Translations under genes and position numbers: made by a program | The notes under the pieces: model-generated | What the model was told of the DNA's origin: nothing | Database searches by the model: none | The model's input: only the letters and a program-made list of their open reading frames with translations | Shown: positions 46,748 to 56,574 of the stretch, one piece after another | How the letters are laid out: every line of letters begins with the position of its first letter | Position numbering within the stretch: position 1 is the first letter of the stretch | Source of the DNA: Stutzerimonas azotifigens DSM 17556 | Lineage (GTDB): Bacteria > Pseudomonadota > Gammaproteobacteria > Pseudomonadales > Pseudomonadaceae | Reading direction: 5' to 3' | Assembly (NCBI RefSeq): GCF_000425625.1 | Contig: NZ_AUDU01000018.1 | Coordinates: 115,762-179,761, forward strand | DNA: 64,000 nt

Positions 46748-47233
46748 TCAGGGTTTCTCGGGTGGGATGTAGAACGTGCCCTCGACCTCGAGAATGTCGT
46801 CCTGGTTCAGCCGCTGGACCTCAATAATGGATCGCGGAGGATAGGGCCCTTTTCCCCACAGCTCCTCTTGGATCTTGTTCGCGATAGGACGGAAACGGAA
46901 CATGTCTGTCACGTAGACGGTGATACGAACGGCATTCTGCAGTGACGTGCCCTGACTCTCCACGACATGCTTCATGTTCATGTAAGCCTGTCGGATGCGG
47001 GCTTCATCACCCTCGACCAGCTTGTTGGTCTGTGCATCGATGCCTCGCATACCGGCGACGTAGAGGAAATCTCCCGCCTTCGTGGCCAGGCCCCAGGGGC
47101 CTGTTGCCGTGATGCCGCCGGGAATCGTCAAGTGCTCGACAGCCGTCGGGACCGATTCCCGCGCCTGGGCCATCGCGCCCGAGGCGGTGGCCATGACTGC
47201 GGTGACAAGCAGCGCTCTTGCCAAATGCTTCAT
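46748..47233 (-). CDS. Exported RidA/YjgF-like protein
   Basis: A 161-residue protein with a clear signal peptide (MKHLARALLVTAVMATASGAMA, cut near residue 22) before a RidA domain. The family Arg (Arg134 in 'PPRSIIEVQRL') and Glu (Glu151) are kept, so imine/enamine hydrolysis or ligand binding is possible. Most RidA proteins are cytoplasmic, so the signal is unusual. Base composition is lower in GC than its neighbours. AAGGA lies upstream of the ATG. Confidence 0.85.
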   Translation of the reverse strand: MKHLARALLVTAVMATASGAMAQARESVPTAVEHLTIPGGITATGPWGLATKAGDFLYVAGMRGIDAQTNKLVEGDEARIRQAYMNMKHVVESQGTSLQNAVRITVYVTDMFRFRPIANKIQEELWGKGPYPPRSIIEVQRLNQDDILEVEGTFYIPPEKP

Positions 47234-47649
47234 TTCATATCCTTAAAGGGATCGATGCGGAAAGCTGCCTAAGCAATTTACGTACCGCCCCTTGGCGCAG
47301 CTTCAAAATCTCGCAAGATGAGCCGCCAGGACTCATGCTTGGAAAGAGGATTGCAAGGAACGTCGAAGCACTGCGTGCACTCAGGAAACGGCGGTAAAGA
47401 TCGCCCGCATGACAAGAATGCTCTTCCTCGGTGCACTGCCCCCATTGGCAAGGCGGCCTATTGCGACGTGGCGGAGTGGGCCTGCAAAGCCAATGGGATG
47501 CAATATGTCGGGGCGGGAAAAGAGCATGCCGTACGCATTCGCCTCAGGGCGGAACGCCCACGGCCATGCTGCTCATGGTCGCAGGCAGCGCCGCGCCTTT
47601 CCCTTCTCCCTCCGGGAGAAGGTGGCCCGCAGGGCCGGATGAGGGAGAG
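47234..47649. other. 416-bp gap holding degraded sequence and a dispersed repeat
   Basis: No open frame has family motifs or a ribosome site. In PAO1 this place holds the medium-chain PHA synthesis genes. The right end (47596-47649) is a dispersed palindromic repeat that recurs at the window end. The RidA promoter must lie near 47234-47300, but no clear boxes are seen. Confidence 0.6.
47596..47649 (+). repeat. Dispersed palindromic repeat (CCTTCTCCC...GGGAGAAGG)
   Basis: CCTTCTCCC and GGGAGAAGG form a stem, then GGCCC/GGGCC form a second. A second copy, almost identical over 54 bases, lies at 63944-63997. It touches the stop codon of the PHA-family gene. Confidence 0.8.
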
Positions 47650-47928
47650 CTAGGCCTGCAGTGCCTTGTCCAGCGAGCGCTCGATCTGCGCCTGGATGCC
47701 GGCGCTCATCGCCGACAGCAGCAGGCCGAGGGTCAGCTCGACCCGCACCCGGTCCTCGCCCACCTCGATGCGGCCATCCGCGCCGCTGCGACTAATCGCC
47801 AGCACGTCGCCCTGCCAGGCATGACTCACGGCGAAGTCGCGCTCGAGCTTCTCGGCGAGCTTTTCCGCCCGCTGCCGTGCGACCTCGCGACCGAGCGAAT
47901 GGGAGCGTTCAACGACGATACGTGCCAT
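47650..47928 (-). CDS. PHA-system family protein (PF09650 type)
   Basis: A 92-residue protein, '[32 protein letters not shown]', which matches the family called polyhydroxyalkanoic acid system protein. It sits beside ubiE in PAO1 too. Here the other pha genes are absent. The ATG at 47928 is preferred: the longer frame from 48021 has no ribosome site and runs into the ubiE control region. It is divergent from ubiE. Confidence 0.85.
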   Translation of the reverse strand: MARIVVERSHSLGREVARQRAEKLAEKLERDFAVSHAWQGDVLAISRSGADGRIEVGEDRVRVELTLGLLLSAMSAGIQAQIERSLDKALQA

Positions 47929-48081
47929 CGGCAATCCTGCAGTCGAAAAAAGAGGGGTGCGATGATAGCACCGTGCGACCGCCGGCGGCGCCGCGCCCGG
48001 GCCTGCGACAACCTTGCGCATGGCGCTTGCCGGGCGCGTTTGGGTTTAGAATGCCGGCCACATTCTTCCGGCGAAAGTGAC

Positions 48082-48852
48082 ATGACCGATCCCCGCAAAG
48101 AGCGTGACGCAGAACCGACCACCCATTTCGGCTACCAGAGCGTGCCGGAAAGCCAGAAGGCGCAGAAGGTGGCCGAGGTGTTCCACTCGGTGGCCGCCCG
48201 CTACGACCTGATGAACGATCTGATGTCCGGCGGCGTGCACCGGCTGTGGAAGCGTTTCACCATCGAGCTGTCCGGCGCCCGCCCGGGCAACCGGGTGCTC
48301 GACATCGCCGGCGGCACGGGCGACCTGACCCGCCAGTTCTCGCGCATCGTCGGCGCCACCGGCGAGGTGGTGCTGGCCGACATCAACGCCTCGATGCTCA
48401 AGGTGGGCCGCGACCGCCTGCTCGACAAGGGCGTGGCCGGCAACGTCAAGTTCGTCCAGGCCGACGCCGAGAAGCTGCCGTTTCCGGACAACCACTTCGA
48501 CGTGGTGACCATCGCCTTCGGCCTGCGCAACGTCACCCACAAGGAAGACGCCATCCGCTCGATGCTGCGGGTGCTCAAGCCCGGCGGCCGGCTGCTGGTG
48601 CTGGAATTCTCCAAGCCGACCAACCCGCTGTTCTCCAGGGCCTACGATACCTACTCGTTCAGCCTGCTGCCGCTGATGGGCAAGCTGATCACCAACGACG
48701 CCGACAGCTACCGCTACCTCGCCGAGTCGATCCGCATGCACCCGGACCAGGAAACCCTCAAGGGGATGATGGTCGAGGCCGGCTTCGATCGCGTCACCTA
48801 CCACAACATGACCGGCGGCGTGGTGGCGCTGCATCGGGGAATCAAGCCCTGA
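48082..48852 (+). CDS. ubiE: Ubiquinone/menaquinone C-methyltransferase
   Basis: A 256-residue SAM methyltransferase with motif I '[14 protein letters not shown]' and the family signatures '[18 protein letters not shown]' and '[17 protein letters not shown]'. It methylates the quinone ring in coenzyme Q synthesis. The ATG at 48082 has GCGAAAG upstream. Its TGA overlaps the ubiJ ATG. Confidence 0.97.
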   Translation: MTDPRKERDAEPTTHFGYQSVPESQKAQKVAEVFHSVAARYDLMNDLMSGGVHRLWKRFTIELSGARPGNRVLDIAGGTGDLTRQFSRIVGATGEVVLADINASMLKVGRDRLLDKGVAGNVKFVQADAEKLPFPDNHFDVVTIAFGLRNVTHKEDAIRSMLRVLKPGGRLLVLEFSKPTNPLFSRAYDTYSFSLLPLMGKLITNDADSYRYLAESIRMHPDQETLKGMMVEAGFDRVTYHNMTGGVVALHRGIKP

Positions 48853-49475
48853 TGCTGATCACCGCGCTGCTCGCCGCTGTCGAGCGCGGCATCAACCGCG
48901 TGCTGCAGCTCGACCCTACCGCCCTGGCGCGGCTCGGCCGCCTCGGCGGCCAGCTCATCGAGGTGCAGTGCAGCGCGCCGGACTGGCGTCTGTTCGTCAT
49001 GGCCGACGAGCAGGGCCTGCGCCTGGCCGCGCACTGGGAAGGGGCGCCGGACTGCCGTCTGCGGGCACCGGCGTCGAGCCTGTTGCGCCTGGCGCTGGCG
49101 GCGAACAAGACCGAGGTGCTGCACGAGCCGCAGGTGCAGCTCGAGGGCGACACCGCGCCGCTGATGACGCTCGCCGAGGTGCTGCAGGACCTGGAGCTCG
49201 ATTGGGAATACGAGCTGTCTCGCTGGCTCGGCCCGGTCGCCACCCAGCTGCTCGGCAGCGGCCTGCGCGGCTCGACGCGCTGGGCCAGACAGAGCGCCGA
49301 CAGCCTGCGCCAGGACCTGGCCGACTACCTCAGCGAGGAAAGCCGCGCGCTGGTCGGGCGCGAAGAAGCCGAAGCCCGGTTCGAAGAACTGGACGACCTG
49401 AAGATCCGCCTCGATCGCCTCGAAGCGCGCCTCGCGCGCCTGGCCGCGGCGCCGGAGCCGCGTGACCCAGAATGA
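48852..49475 (+). CDS. ubiJ: Ubiquinone biosynthesis accessory factor UbiJ
   Basis: A 207-residue protein with an SCP2-type lipid-binding domain (about 1-110) and a C-terminal coiled coil ('[24 protein letters not shown]'). It scaffolds the Ubi complex with UbiK. It overlaps ubiE and ubiB by one and four bases. Confidence 0.93.
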   Translation: MLITALLAAVERGINRVLQLDPTALARLGRLGGQLIEVQCSAPDWRLFVMADEQGLRLAAHWEGAPDCRLRAPASSLLRLALAANKTEVLHEPQVQLEGDTAPLMTLAEVLQDLELDWEYELSRWLGPVATQLLGSGLRGSTRWARQSADSLRQDLADYLSEESRALVGREEAEARFEELDDLKIRLDRLEARLARLAAAPEPRDPE

Positions 49476-51082
49476 AGCTGTTCGCCGCCACTCGCCGCCT
49501 GTTCCGCATCCTCCTGGTGGTGATCCGCTATCGCCTGGATGACATCGTCTACGAATTGCCGATGCCCTGGTGGCTGCGCGCCAGCGGGCTGCTGCTGCCC
49601 TGGCGCTGGATTCCCCGGCCACGCCCGCGGCTGAGCCGCGGCGCGCGCGTGCGCCTGGCGCTGGAGGGCCTGGGGCCGATCTTCATCAAGTTCGGCCAGT
49701 TACTGTCCACCCGCCGCGACCTGATGCCGCCGGACATAGCCGACGAACTGGCGCTGCTGCAGGATCGCGTGCCGCCGTTCGGCTCGGACAAGGCCAAGGC
49801 GCTGATCGAGGCGCAGCTCGGCGCCCGCGTCGAGGCGATCTTCGCCCGCTTCGACGAGAAGCCGCTGGCCTCGGCCTCGGTCGCCCAGGTCCACGCGGCC
49901 CGCCTGAAGACCGGTGAGGAAGTGGTGGTCAAGGTGATCCGCCCGGGCCTCAAGCCGATCATCGCCCAGGACATCGCCTGGCTGTTCCTGCTCGCCAAGA
50001 CCGCCGAGCGCGCCTCCGCCGAGGCCCGCCGCCTGCACCTGGTCGAGGTGGTCGACGACTACGCGCGGACCATCTACGACGAACTCGACCTGCTGCGCGA
50101 GGCGGCCAACTCCAGTCAGCTCAAGCGCAACTTCCAGGACTCCACGCTGCTCTACGTGCCGCAGGTGTACTGGGACTACTGCCGGCCCAAGGTGCTGGTG
50201 ATGGAGCGCATCTACGGCATCCCGGTGACCGACATGGCGGCGCTCGCCGCCCAGCGCACCGACATGAAGCTGCTCGCCGAGCGCGGCGTGGAGATTTTCT
50301 TCACCCAGGTGTTCCGCGACAGCTTCTTCCACGCCGACATGCACCCGGGGAACATCTTCGTCAGCACCGCACAGCCGTGGAACCCGCAGTACATCGCGGT
50401 CGATTGCGGGATCATCGGCAGCCTGACGCCCGAGGACCAGGACTACCTGGCGCGCAACCTCATGGCCTTCTTCAAGCGCGACTATCGCAAGGTCGCGCAG
50501 CTGCACATCGACTCCGGCTGGGTGCCGGCGGAAACCAAGGTCAACGAGTTCGAGGCGGCGATTCGCACCGTCTGCGAGCCGATCTTCGAGAAGCCGCTGA
50601 AGGACATTTCCTTCGGCCAGCTGCTGATCCGCCTGTTCCAGGTGGCGCGGCGCTTCAACATGGAAGTCCAGCCGCAGCTGGTGCTGCTGCAGAAGACCCT
50701 GCTCAACATCGAAGGGCTGGGCCGCGAGCTGTACCCGGAGCTGGACCTCTGGGCCACCGGCCAGCCCTACCTGGAGCGCTGGATGCGCGAGCGCATGAGC
50801 CCCAGGCAGCTGATCAAGAACGTGCACGCCCAGGTCGAGCAACTGCCGCACCTGGCCAACATGACCCGCGAGCTGCTCGAGCGCATGGCCCGCCCGCACG
50901 CCGACAACCCGCCGCCGCCCTGGCGCGAGCGGCACGACGGCTGGACCCTGCGTCTGGTCGGCGCGGCGCTGCTCGGCAGCGGCGCGACCCTGGCCGCCAC
51001 CGCCGAGGCGATCCACGACCTGACCGCCTGGCCGGCCTGGGTGATGCTGCTGGCCGGCCTGTTCATCGTCGTGCGCCGATAG
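49472..51082 (+). CDS. ubiB: Ubiquinone biosynthesis kinase-like protein UbiB
   Basis: A 536-residue ADCK-family atypical kinase with the KxGQ motif in '[16 protein letters not shown]', the catalytic core '[11 protein letters not shown]' and the metal site '[11 protein letters not shown]'. Two hydrophobic segments at the C-terminus (about 490-535) anchor it. It is needed for coenzyme Q synthesis. Confidence 0.96.
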   Translation: MKLFAATRRLFRILLVVIRYRLDDIVYELPMPWWLRASGLLLPWRWIPRPRPRLSRGARVRLALEGLGPIFIKFGQLLSTRRDLMPPDIADELALLQDRVPPFGSDKAKALIEAQLGARVEAIFARFDEKPLASASVAQVHAARLKTGEEVVVKVIRPGLKPIIAQDIAWLFLLAKTAERASAEARRLHLVEVVDDYARTIYDELDLLREAANSSQLKRNFQDSTLLYVPQVYWDYCRPKVLVMERIYGIPVTDMAALAAQRTDMKLLAERGVEIFFTQVFRDSFFHADMHPGNIFVSTAQPWNPQYIAVDCGIIGSLTPEDQDYLARNLMAFFKRDYRKVAQLHIDSGWVPAETKVNEFEAAIRTVCEPIFEKPLKDISFGQLLIRLFQVARRFNMEVQPQLVLLQKTLLNIEGLGRELYPELDLWATGQPYLERWMRERMSPRQLIKNVHAQVEQLPHLANMTRELLERMARPHADNPPPPWRERHDGWTLRLVGAALLGSGATLAATAEAIHDLTAWPAWVMLLAGLFIVVRR

Positions 51083-51131
51083 CCAGCGACCGACGCTGCT
51101 GGCACACTTGGCAGCCACTGGAGAGAGAACG

Positions 51132-51527
51132 ATGAGCTGGCTGGACGAAATCAACTGGAACGCCGACGGCCTGGTCCCGGCGATCGCCCAGGACCACCGC
51201 ACCGGGCGCATCCTGATGATGGCCTGGATGAACCGCGAGGCCCTGGCGTTGACGGTCGAGCAGCAGCGTGCCATCTACTGGTCACGCTCGCGTGGCAAGC
51301 TGTGGCGCAAGGGCGAGGAGTCCGGCCACGTGCAGCGGCTGCACGAGCTGCGGCTCGACTGCGACGCCGACGTGGTCGTCCTGCTGGTCGAGCAGATCGG
51401 CGGCATCGCCTGCCACACCGGGCGCGAGAGCTGCTTCTACCGCGTCTACGAGAATGGCGGCTGGAAGACCGTCGAGCCGGTCCTGAAGGACCCCAAGGCC
51501 ATCTATGCGGAGCACAGCCATGAGTGA
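51132..51527 (+). CDS. hisI: Phosphoribosyl-AMP cyclohydrolase
   Basis: A 131-residue zinc hydrolase of histidine synthesis with '[18 protein letters not shown]' and the zinc cysteines in '[29 protein letters not shown]'. The ATG at 51132 follows GGAGAGAGAACG. It overlaps hisE by eight bases. HisI and HisE are separate proteins here, as in pseudomonads, and not fused as in enterics. Confidence 0.96.
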   Translation: MSWLDEINWNADGLVPAIAQDHRTGRILMMAWMNREALALTVEQQRAIYWSRSRGKLWRKGEESGHVQRLHELRLDCDADVVVLLVEQIGGIACHTGRESCFYRVYENGGWKTVEPVLKDPKAIYAEHSHE

Positions 51528-51852
51528 CACCCTAGCCCGTCTGGCCGAGGTGCTGGAGGCACGCAAGGGCGCCGCGCCGGACTCGTCCTACGTGGCCAGC
51601 CTGTACCACAAGGGCCTGAACAAGATTCTGGAAAAGGTCGGCGAGGAGTCGGTGGAAACCATCCTCGCCGCCAAGGACGCCGCCACCAGTGGCCAGTGCG
51701 ACGACCTGATCTACGAAACCGCCGACCTCTGGTTCCACAGCCTGGTCATGCTCGCCGCGCTCGGCCAGCATCCCCAGGCGGTGCTGGACGAACTGGAACG
51801 GCGCTTCGGCCTGTCCGGACACGCGGAAAAAGCCGCGCGTTCCCAATCCTGA
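51520..51852 (+). CDS. hisE: Phosphoribosyl-ATP pyrophosphatase
   Basis: A 110-residue MazG-like enzyme acting one step before HisI: '[19 protein letters not shown]' and '[14 protein letters not shown]' hold the metal-binding Glu/Asp residues. It is 20 bases before tatA. Confidence 0.95.
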   Translation: MSDTLARLAEVLEARKGAAPDSSYVASLYHKGLNKILEKVGEESVETILAAKDAATSGQCDDLIYETADLWFHSLVMLAALGQHPQAVLDELERRFGLSGHAEKAARSQS

Positions 51853-51872
51853 CGTTTACGGAGAGCACCACC

Positions 51873-52103
51873 ATGGGTTTAGGCGGAATCAGCATCTGGC
51901 AGCTCCTGATCGTACTGCTGATCGTCGTCATGCTGTTCGGCACCAAGCGCCTCAAGGGCCTGGGTTCCGATCTCGGCGATGCGATCAAGGGCTTCCGCAA
52001 ATCGATGGGCACCGAGGAAGACAAGCCTGCGGTGGAAGAGAAGCGCAGCCACACCATCGACGCCGAGCACCGCAAGGTCGAAGAGCCGGCACGCAAGGAC
52101 TGA
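51873..52103 (+). CDS. tatA: Twin-arginine translocase subunit TatA
   Basis: A 76-residue pore subunit with one membrane helix (about 6-20, '[20 protein letters not shown]'), an amphipathic helix '[15 protein letters not shown]' and a charged tail. Confidence 0.95.
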   Translation: MGLGGISIWQLLIVLLIVVMLFGTKRLKGLGSDLGDAIKGFRKSMGTEEDKPAVEEKRSHTIDAEHRKVEEPARKD

Positions 52104-52222
52104 GCCTGTCGCGGTGCCACCCGCCCCAGCGACGCACCGCAGCGGAAAATCCCCTGGCCTGACGCCGCCCCGCGCCTGCCCGGCGCCGCGGCGCCAGCCC
52201 TGCCAATCGTGAGCACGCCCCG

Positions 52223-52597
52223 ATGTTCGATGTCGGCTTTACCGAACTGCTGCTGGTCGGGCTCGTCGCCCTGCTGGTGCTCGGACCCGAGCGCCTGCCC
52301 GTCGCGGCGCGCACCGCGGGCCTGTGGATCGGCCGGATCAAGCGCAGTTTCAGCTCCATCAAGGCGGAGGTCGAGCGCGAGATCGGCGCCGACGAAATCC
52401 GCCGCCAGCTGCACAACGAACGCATCCTCGAGCTGGAGCGCGAGATGAACCAGAGCGTGATGCCGCCGAAGACCACCAGGCCGGCGGCCGACAGCGCGCC
52501 GGCCAGTCCGCCGGCCACGCCTTCGGCCAATCCGCCGGCGGCCCACCCGGCCGAACCCGCGTCCACTCCCCGCCCGGACCAGTCGCCCGACACATGA
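52223..52597 (+). CDS. tatB: Twin-arginine translocase subunit TatB
   Basis: A 124-residue partner of TatC that recognises twin-arginine signals: membrane helix with '[19 protein letters not shown]', amphipathic helix, then a proline/alanine-rich tail. It overlaps tatC by four bases. The 119-bp gap after tatA is longer than other junctions in this operon and holds nothing recognised. Confidence 0.95.
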   Translation: MFDVGFTELLLVGLVALLVLGPERLPVAARTAGLWIGRIKRSFSSIKAEVEREIGADEIRRQLHNERILELEREMNQSVMPPKTTRPAADSAPASPPATPSANPPAAHPAEPASTPRPDQSPDT

Positions 52598-53394
52598 GCC
52601 AGCTGAATCAAGACGACCAGGAAATGCCGCTGGTCGCGCATCTGACCGAGTTGCGCAAGCGCATCCTGCGCTGCGTGATCGCCATCTTCATCCTGTTCGC
52701 CGGGCTGTTCTACTTCTCGCAGCAGATCTACGCGCTGGTCGCCGCGCCGCTGCGCGCCTACCTGCCGGAAGGCGCGACCATGATCGCCACCGGCGTGGCC
52801 TCGCCGTTCCTGACGCCGTTCAAGCTGACGCTGATGGTCGCGCTGTTCCTTTCGATGCCGATCATCCTGCACCAGATCTGGGGCTTCATCGCCCCGGGGC
52901 TGTACAAGCACGAGAAACGCATCGCGGTGCCGCTGCTGATCTCCAGCATCTTCCTGTTCTACGCCGGCATGGCCTTCGCCTATTTCGTGGTGTTCCCGAT
53001 CATGTTCGGCTTCTTCGCCAGCGTGACGCCGGAGGGCGTGGCGATGATGACCGACATCGGCCAGTACCTGGATTTCGTGCTGACGCTGTTCTTCGCCTTC
53101 GGCGTGGCCTTCGAGATCCCGGTGGCGACCTTCCTGCTCATCTGGGTCGGCATCGTCGATGTCGCCGCGCTGCGCAAGGCACGGCCCTACGTGATCGTCG
53201 GCTGCTTCGTGGTCGGCATGGTGCTGACCCCGCCGGACGTGTTCTCCCAGGCGCTGCTGGCCATTCCCATGTGGCTGCTGTTCGAAGCCGGGGTGATTTG
53301 CGGCAGCCTGCTCGGCAAGCGCGAGCAGGAAGGCGAGGAAGACCAGGGGCCTGCCGAAGAGCACCACGACCAGCCGCCCGCACCACACCCGTGA
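52594..53394 (+). CDS. tatC: Twin-arginine translocase subunit TatC
   Basis: A 266-residue six-helix membrane protein; '[17 protein letters not shown]' is its conserved start and 'FELKLT'-like '[18 protein letters not shown]' the family signature. It is the signal receptor of the Tat system. Overlaps rsmE by four bases. Confidence 0.96.
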   Translation: MSQLNQDDQEMPLVAHLTELRKRILRCVIAIFILFAGLFYFSQQIYALVAAPLRAYLPEGATMIATGVASPFLTPFKLTLMVALFLSMPIILHQIWGFIAPGLYKHEKRIAVPLLISSIFLFYAGMAFAYFVVFPIMFGFFASVTPEGVAMMTDIGQYLDFVLTLFFAFGVAFEIPVATFLLIWVGIVDVAALRKARPYVIVGCFVVGMVLTPPDVFSQALLAIPMWLLFEAGVICGSLLGKREQEGEEDQGPAEEHHDQPPAPHP

Positions 53395-54098
53395 ACCTGC
53401 TGCTGCTCGAGGACGGCGACTTCGTCGAGGACGGCCTCGCGCTGCTGCGCGACCGCCGCCTGCGCCACATGCAGGATGTCCACCGCCTGGAAGCGGGCGA
53501 CAGCCTGCGGGTCGGGCGGCTCGGCGGGCTGATCGGCGAAGGCCGGGTGCTTCGCCTGGAACCAGGCGAGGCCGAACTGGCGGTCACCTTCGACCGGCCG
53601 CCACCGGCCAAGCTGCCGGTCACCCTGCTGCTCGCCCTGCCGCGCCCGAAGATGCTGCGCCGCGTGCTGCAGACGGTCGCCGCCATGGGCGTACCGCGCC
53701 TGGTGCTGCTCAACAGCTACCGGGTGGAAAAGAGCTTCTGGCAGACGCCCTTCCTCGAACCCGCCGCGATCCGCGAGCAACTGCTGCTTGGCCTCGAACA
53801 GGCCCGTGATACGGTGCTGCCAGAGGTGATCGTAGAAAAGCGCTTCAAGCCCTTCGTCGAAGACCGGTTGCCGGCGCTGGCTGCGGGCACCCGCGGGCTG
53901 GTCGGCCACCCGGGCGACCACCCGGCCTGCCCACGCGCGCTGGACGAGCCGGTGACCCTGGCGATCGGCCCCGAGGGCGGCTGGATTCCCTACGAGGTGG
54001 AAAAGCTAGCCGCGGCAGGGCTGCACCCGGTGCAGCTCGGCGAACGCATCCTGCGGGTGGAGACGGCGGTCGCCGCGCTGCTGGCGCGGCTGTTCTAG
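53391..54098 (+). CDS. rsmE: 16S rRNA m3U1498 methyltransferase
   Basis: A 235-residue SPOUT methyltransferase with '[14 protein letters not shown]' and '[16 protein letters not shown]' forming the knotted SAM site. The start codon is GTG at 53391, coupled to the tatC stop. It is convergent with the TetR gene, sharing four bases. Confidence 0.93.
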   Translation: MNLLLLEDGDFVEDGLALLRDRRLRHMQDVHRLEAGDSLRVGRLGGLIGEGRVLRLEPGEAELAVTFDRPPPAKLPVTLLLALPRPKMLRRVLQTVAAMGVPRLVLLNSYRVEKSFWQTPFLEPAAIREQLLLGLEQARDTVLPEVIVEKRFKPFVEDRLPALAAGTRGLVGHPGDHPACPRALDEPVTLAIGPEGGWIPYEVEKLAAAGLHPVQLGERILRVETAVAALLARLF

Positions 54099-54673
54099 CC
54101 GCGCAGTCCCTCGCCGAACAGCCGTGTCACCGCTTCGATCATCGTTCTCCGGCTGGATTCGTCCAGCGCGCCGAGTTGCTGCGCCAGCAGCAGGTGCGCC
54201 AGTCCATGCACCAGGCTCCAGGCGGCCGTCGCCACGACCTGCGGATCGCGCGACGGAGCAACCCGGCTGACGCCCGCCTCCAGCAGGTCATGCAAGCGCT
54301 TCGAGGCCTGCGCCAGATCGGGATGCCGTGCCTTGTCCAGCTCCGCGGAAAACATAAGGCCGAACCGGCCCGGCTGCTCCAGCGCGAACTCCACGTACAA
54401 CCGGCCGAAATCCGCCAGGTCGGCGACCTGCCCGGCGCGCGCGCCGAGTTCGGCGAACCCCTCGGCCGCCAGCGCGGCCAGCAGGCTCTGGCGATCGGCG
54501 AAATGCCGATAGGGCGCGCTGTGCGAGACGCCGGCCCGGCGCGCCGCCTCACGCAGGCTGATCGCCCCCGCGCCCGATTCGACGAGCAGCGCGCCCGCGG
54601 CCTGCAGCAGCGTGGCCCGCAGATCGCCATGGTGGTAGCCGCGCGGCGGTTCTCCGGCACTTGATGTTGACAT
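54095..54673 (-). CDS. TetR-family regulator
   Basis: A 192-residue repressor: helix-turn-helix 'ISLREAARRAGVSHSAPYRHFADRQSLLAALA' at about 35-65, then a helical ligand domain. It is divergent from a DoxX-like gene and probably controls it and itself. Two operator-like repeats lie in the gap. I chose ATG 54673, with GAGGG nine bases upstream, over 54682, where the same site would be too close. That start falls inside one operator. Confidence 0.85.
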   Translation of the reverse strand: MSTSSAGEPPRGYHHGDLRATLLQAAGALLVESGAGAISLREAARRAGVSHSAPYRHFADRQSLLAALAAEGFAELGARAGQVADLADFGRLYVEFALEQPGRFGLMFSAELDKARHPDLAQASKRLHDLLEAGVSRVAPSRDPQVVATAAWSLVHGLAHLLLAQQLGALDESSRRTMIEAVTRLFGEGLRG

Positions 54674-54710
54674 CGACAACATTCCCTCTATGTTGACACT
54701 GAAAACATTC
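54664..54710. promoter_or_regulatory. Two operator-like direct repeats in the tetR/doxX gap
   Basis: The 21-mers at 54664-54684 and 54690-54710 match at 18 positions; each has ATGTTGACA near its start and AACATTC at its end, with ATGTTG/CAACAT a dyad in the first. TTGACA (54667-54672) and TATGTT (54689-54694), 16 bases apart, form a likely promoter for the DoxX-like gene. A repressor bound here would block it. Confidence 0.6.
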
Positions 54711-54739
54711 TAGCGGACAGCCGCTCCGGGAGGTGCCCC

Positions 54740-55234
54740 ATGTTGTTCGTCGCTCTGCTCGTCGTCTTCACCCTGCTGGCAGCCGGCACCGATCGCCTGG
54801 GCGTGCCTGGCCTGCCCGACTGGCGCGCGCGCATGCGCCTGGCCATGGTCCTGGCGTTGCTTCTGATCGGTGCCGACCACTGGCTCACGCCCGCGCGCTA
54901 CCTGGCGATGATGCCCGGCTACCTGCCGCTGCACCGGCCGCTGGTGCTGTTCACTGGAGCCTGCGAGATCGCCGGCGCGCTCGGCCTGCTACTGCCGCGG
55001 ACACGTCGGCTGGCCGCCACGATGCTGGCCCTGTATTTCGTCTGCGTATTCCCGGCGAACCTGCACAATGCGCTGCACGGGCTGGCGGTCGACGGCCTGC
55101 CACGCGCCCAGTGGTACTACTGGCTGCGGCTACCGTTCCAGCCGCTGATCATCGCCTGGGCACTATATGCAGGCGGCCTGCTGAATCCCCGCGGCCGGTG
55201 CGAAGAGCCGGCCGCGCTGCGCGCGGCTGGATGA
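54740..55234 (+). CDS. DoxX-like membrane protein
   Basis: A 164-residue protein with four hydrophobic segments (about 3-20, 34-50, 68-87, 92-112) of DoxX type; family members have been tied to redox balance but the role is unsettled. GGGAGG lies before the ATG. It is probably the target of the divergent TetR. The two form a small self-contained module. Confidence 0.8.
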   Translation: MLFVALLVVFTLLAAGTDRLGVPGLPDWRARMRLAMVLALLLIGADHWLTPARYLAMMPGYLPLHRPLVLFTGACEIAGALGLLLPRTRRLAATMLALYFVCVFPANLHNALHGLAVDGLPRAQWYYWLRLPFQPLIIAWALYAGGLLNPRGRCEEPAALRAAG

Positions 55235-55277
55235 AAGGCGGGCACCGGCCCGCGCCGTCCGGGGTCACAAGGAGACG

Positions 55278-55733
55278 TTGCACACACCGGACCCAGCAAG
55301 CACCATGCGCCCACTGACCATCGACCTCGACCGTCTCGAATACGCGCTCGACAGCCGCGACGCCGCCGAGTACTACCTCGACCAGGAAACCGGGGAGATC
55401 CATGCGGTCTTCCCCGGCGACCCCGCGCCCGGGGCCGAGGACAAGTACGACGTCCAGCCCGACCGCTACCTGCATATCGAACGCCTGGACCTGGCCCAGT
55501 CGCTGGCGATGCGCGAGGCCTTCCTGTTCACCATCCACGATCCGGACGCGCACGTGGCGCACGCCGTACTGAGCGACGCGCTGTCCGGGCGCAGGCCGCT
55601 GCGCACCTTCGACTTCAAGCTTGAGGACTTTCCGCGCATCCGCGAACGTTGGCTGCGCTACCAGGCCACCCAGCTGCGCGAATACGCCATCACCTGGCTG
55701 CACGACAAGGGACTCGAACCGGCGCACCGCTGA
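55278..55733 (+). CDS. UPF0158 family protein
   Basis: A 151-residue acidic soluble protein: 'YYLDQETGEIHAVFPGD' and 'FDFKLEDFPRIRERWLRYQ'. Function unknown. The start is a choice: TTG at 55278 has AAGGAG three bases upstream, while the ATG at 55305, where the conserved part begins, has no good ribosome site. I kept TTG; the ATG gives 142 residues. Confidence 0.78.
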   Translation: MHTPDPASTMRPLTIDLDRLEYALDSRDAAEYYLDQETGEIHAVFPGDPAPGAEDKYDVQPDRYLHIERLDLAQSLAMREAFLFTIHDPDAHVAHAVLSDALSGRRPLRTFDFKLEDFPRIRERWLRYQATQLREYAITWLHDKGLEPAHR

Positions 55734-55784
55734 GCCGGCCATACGGCTAGGCTGCCAGCTTTTCAGGACCACGGAAAAGCGGCG

Positions 55785-56132
55785 ATGACCGTCGACCAGA
55801 TCGAGCGTTTCTGCCTGCAACTGCCGGGCGCGCACAAGCGCGTGCAGTGGGGCGGCGTGCACGTCTTCTCGGTGGGCGAGCGCAAGATGTTCGCCACCCT
55901 ACACCTGTCCGGCGGCGGCGCGCTGGCGTTCAAGGTCGACGACGATGCCTTTCTCGGTTTCTGCGATCGCCCGGGATTCCGGCCGGCGCCTTATCTCGCG
56001 CGGGCGCGCTGGGTCAGCCTGGACGACCCCGGCGTCGTCGCCGCAGCAGAGCTGCGGGAGCTGCTGATGCGCTCGCACCAGCTGGTGGTGGCCCGTCTGC
56101 CGAAGCGGCAGCGGCTCGGGCTGCTGCTCTGA
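55785..56132 (+). CDS. MmcQ/YjbR family protein
   Basis: A 115-residue CyaY-like-fold protein with 'FCLQLPGAHKRVQWGGVHVFSVGERKMFATL' and 'LMRSHQLVVARLPKRQR'. The family binds DNA in vitro, but its role is unclear. It converges with dtd, four bases away. Confidence 0.88.
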   Translation: MTVDQIERFCLQLPGAHKRVQWGGVHVFSVGERKMFATLHLSGGGALAFKVDDDAFLGFCDRPGFRPAPYLARARWVSLDDPGVVAAAELRELLMRSHQLVVARLPKRQRLGLLL

Positions 56133-56136
56133 GCGC

Positions 56137-56574
56137 TCAGGTCTCCAGCAGGAAGGTGACCGGGCCGTCGTTCTGCAGGTGCACCTGCATGTAGGCGCCG
56201 AAGCGCCCGCAGGCCACTTGCGGATGGCTGGCGCGCGCCCGCTCGACCAGGTAGTCGTAGAGCCGCTCGCCCTCGTCCGGCGGCGCGGCGGAGGAGAAGC
56301 TCGGGCGCATGCCGCTGCGCGTGTCGGCGGCGAGGGTGAACTGCGAGACCAGCAGCAGCCCCCCGGACACATCGGCCAGCGAGCGGTTCATGCGCCCCTC
56401 GTCGTCCGGGAACACCCGGTAGTTCAGCAGCCGGTGCAGCAGCTTGTCGGCTCGCGCCGCCTCGTCGCCACGCTCGACACCCACCAACACCAGCAGGCCC
56501 CGGTCGATCGCCCCTACCGTTTCGCCGTCGACCTCCACCCGCGCGTGCTGCACGCGCTGGATCAGCCCCTTCAT
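56137..56574 (-). CDS. dtd: D-aminoacyl-tRNA deacylase
   Basis: A 145-residue proofreading enzyme that frees tRNA from D-amino acids. '[16 protein letters not shown]' holds the SQFTL motif and '[11 protein letters not shown]' the cross-subunit GP motif. Start overlaps the pip stop (ATGA). Confidence 0.96.
   Translation of the reverse strand: MKGLIQRVQHARVEVDGETVGAIDRGLLVLVGVERGDEAARADKLLHRLLNYRVFPDDEGRMNRSLADVSGGLLLVSQFTLAADTRSGMRPSFSSAAPPDEGERLYDYLVERARASHPQVACGRFGAYMQVHLQNDGPVTFLLET

Noticed and set aside
47318..47653. Small genes in the gap after the RidA-like gene
   Set aside because: No ribosome site, no motif, and the right end is a dispersed repeat.
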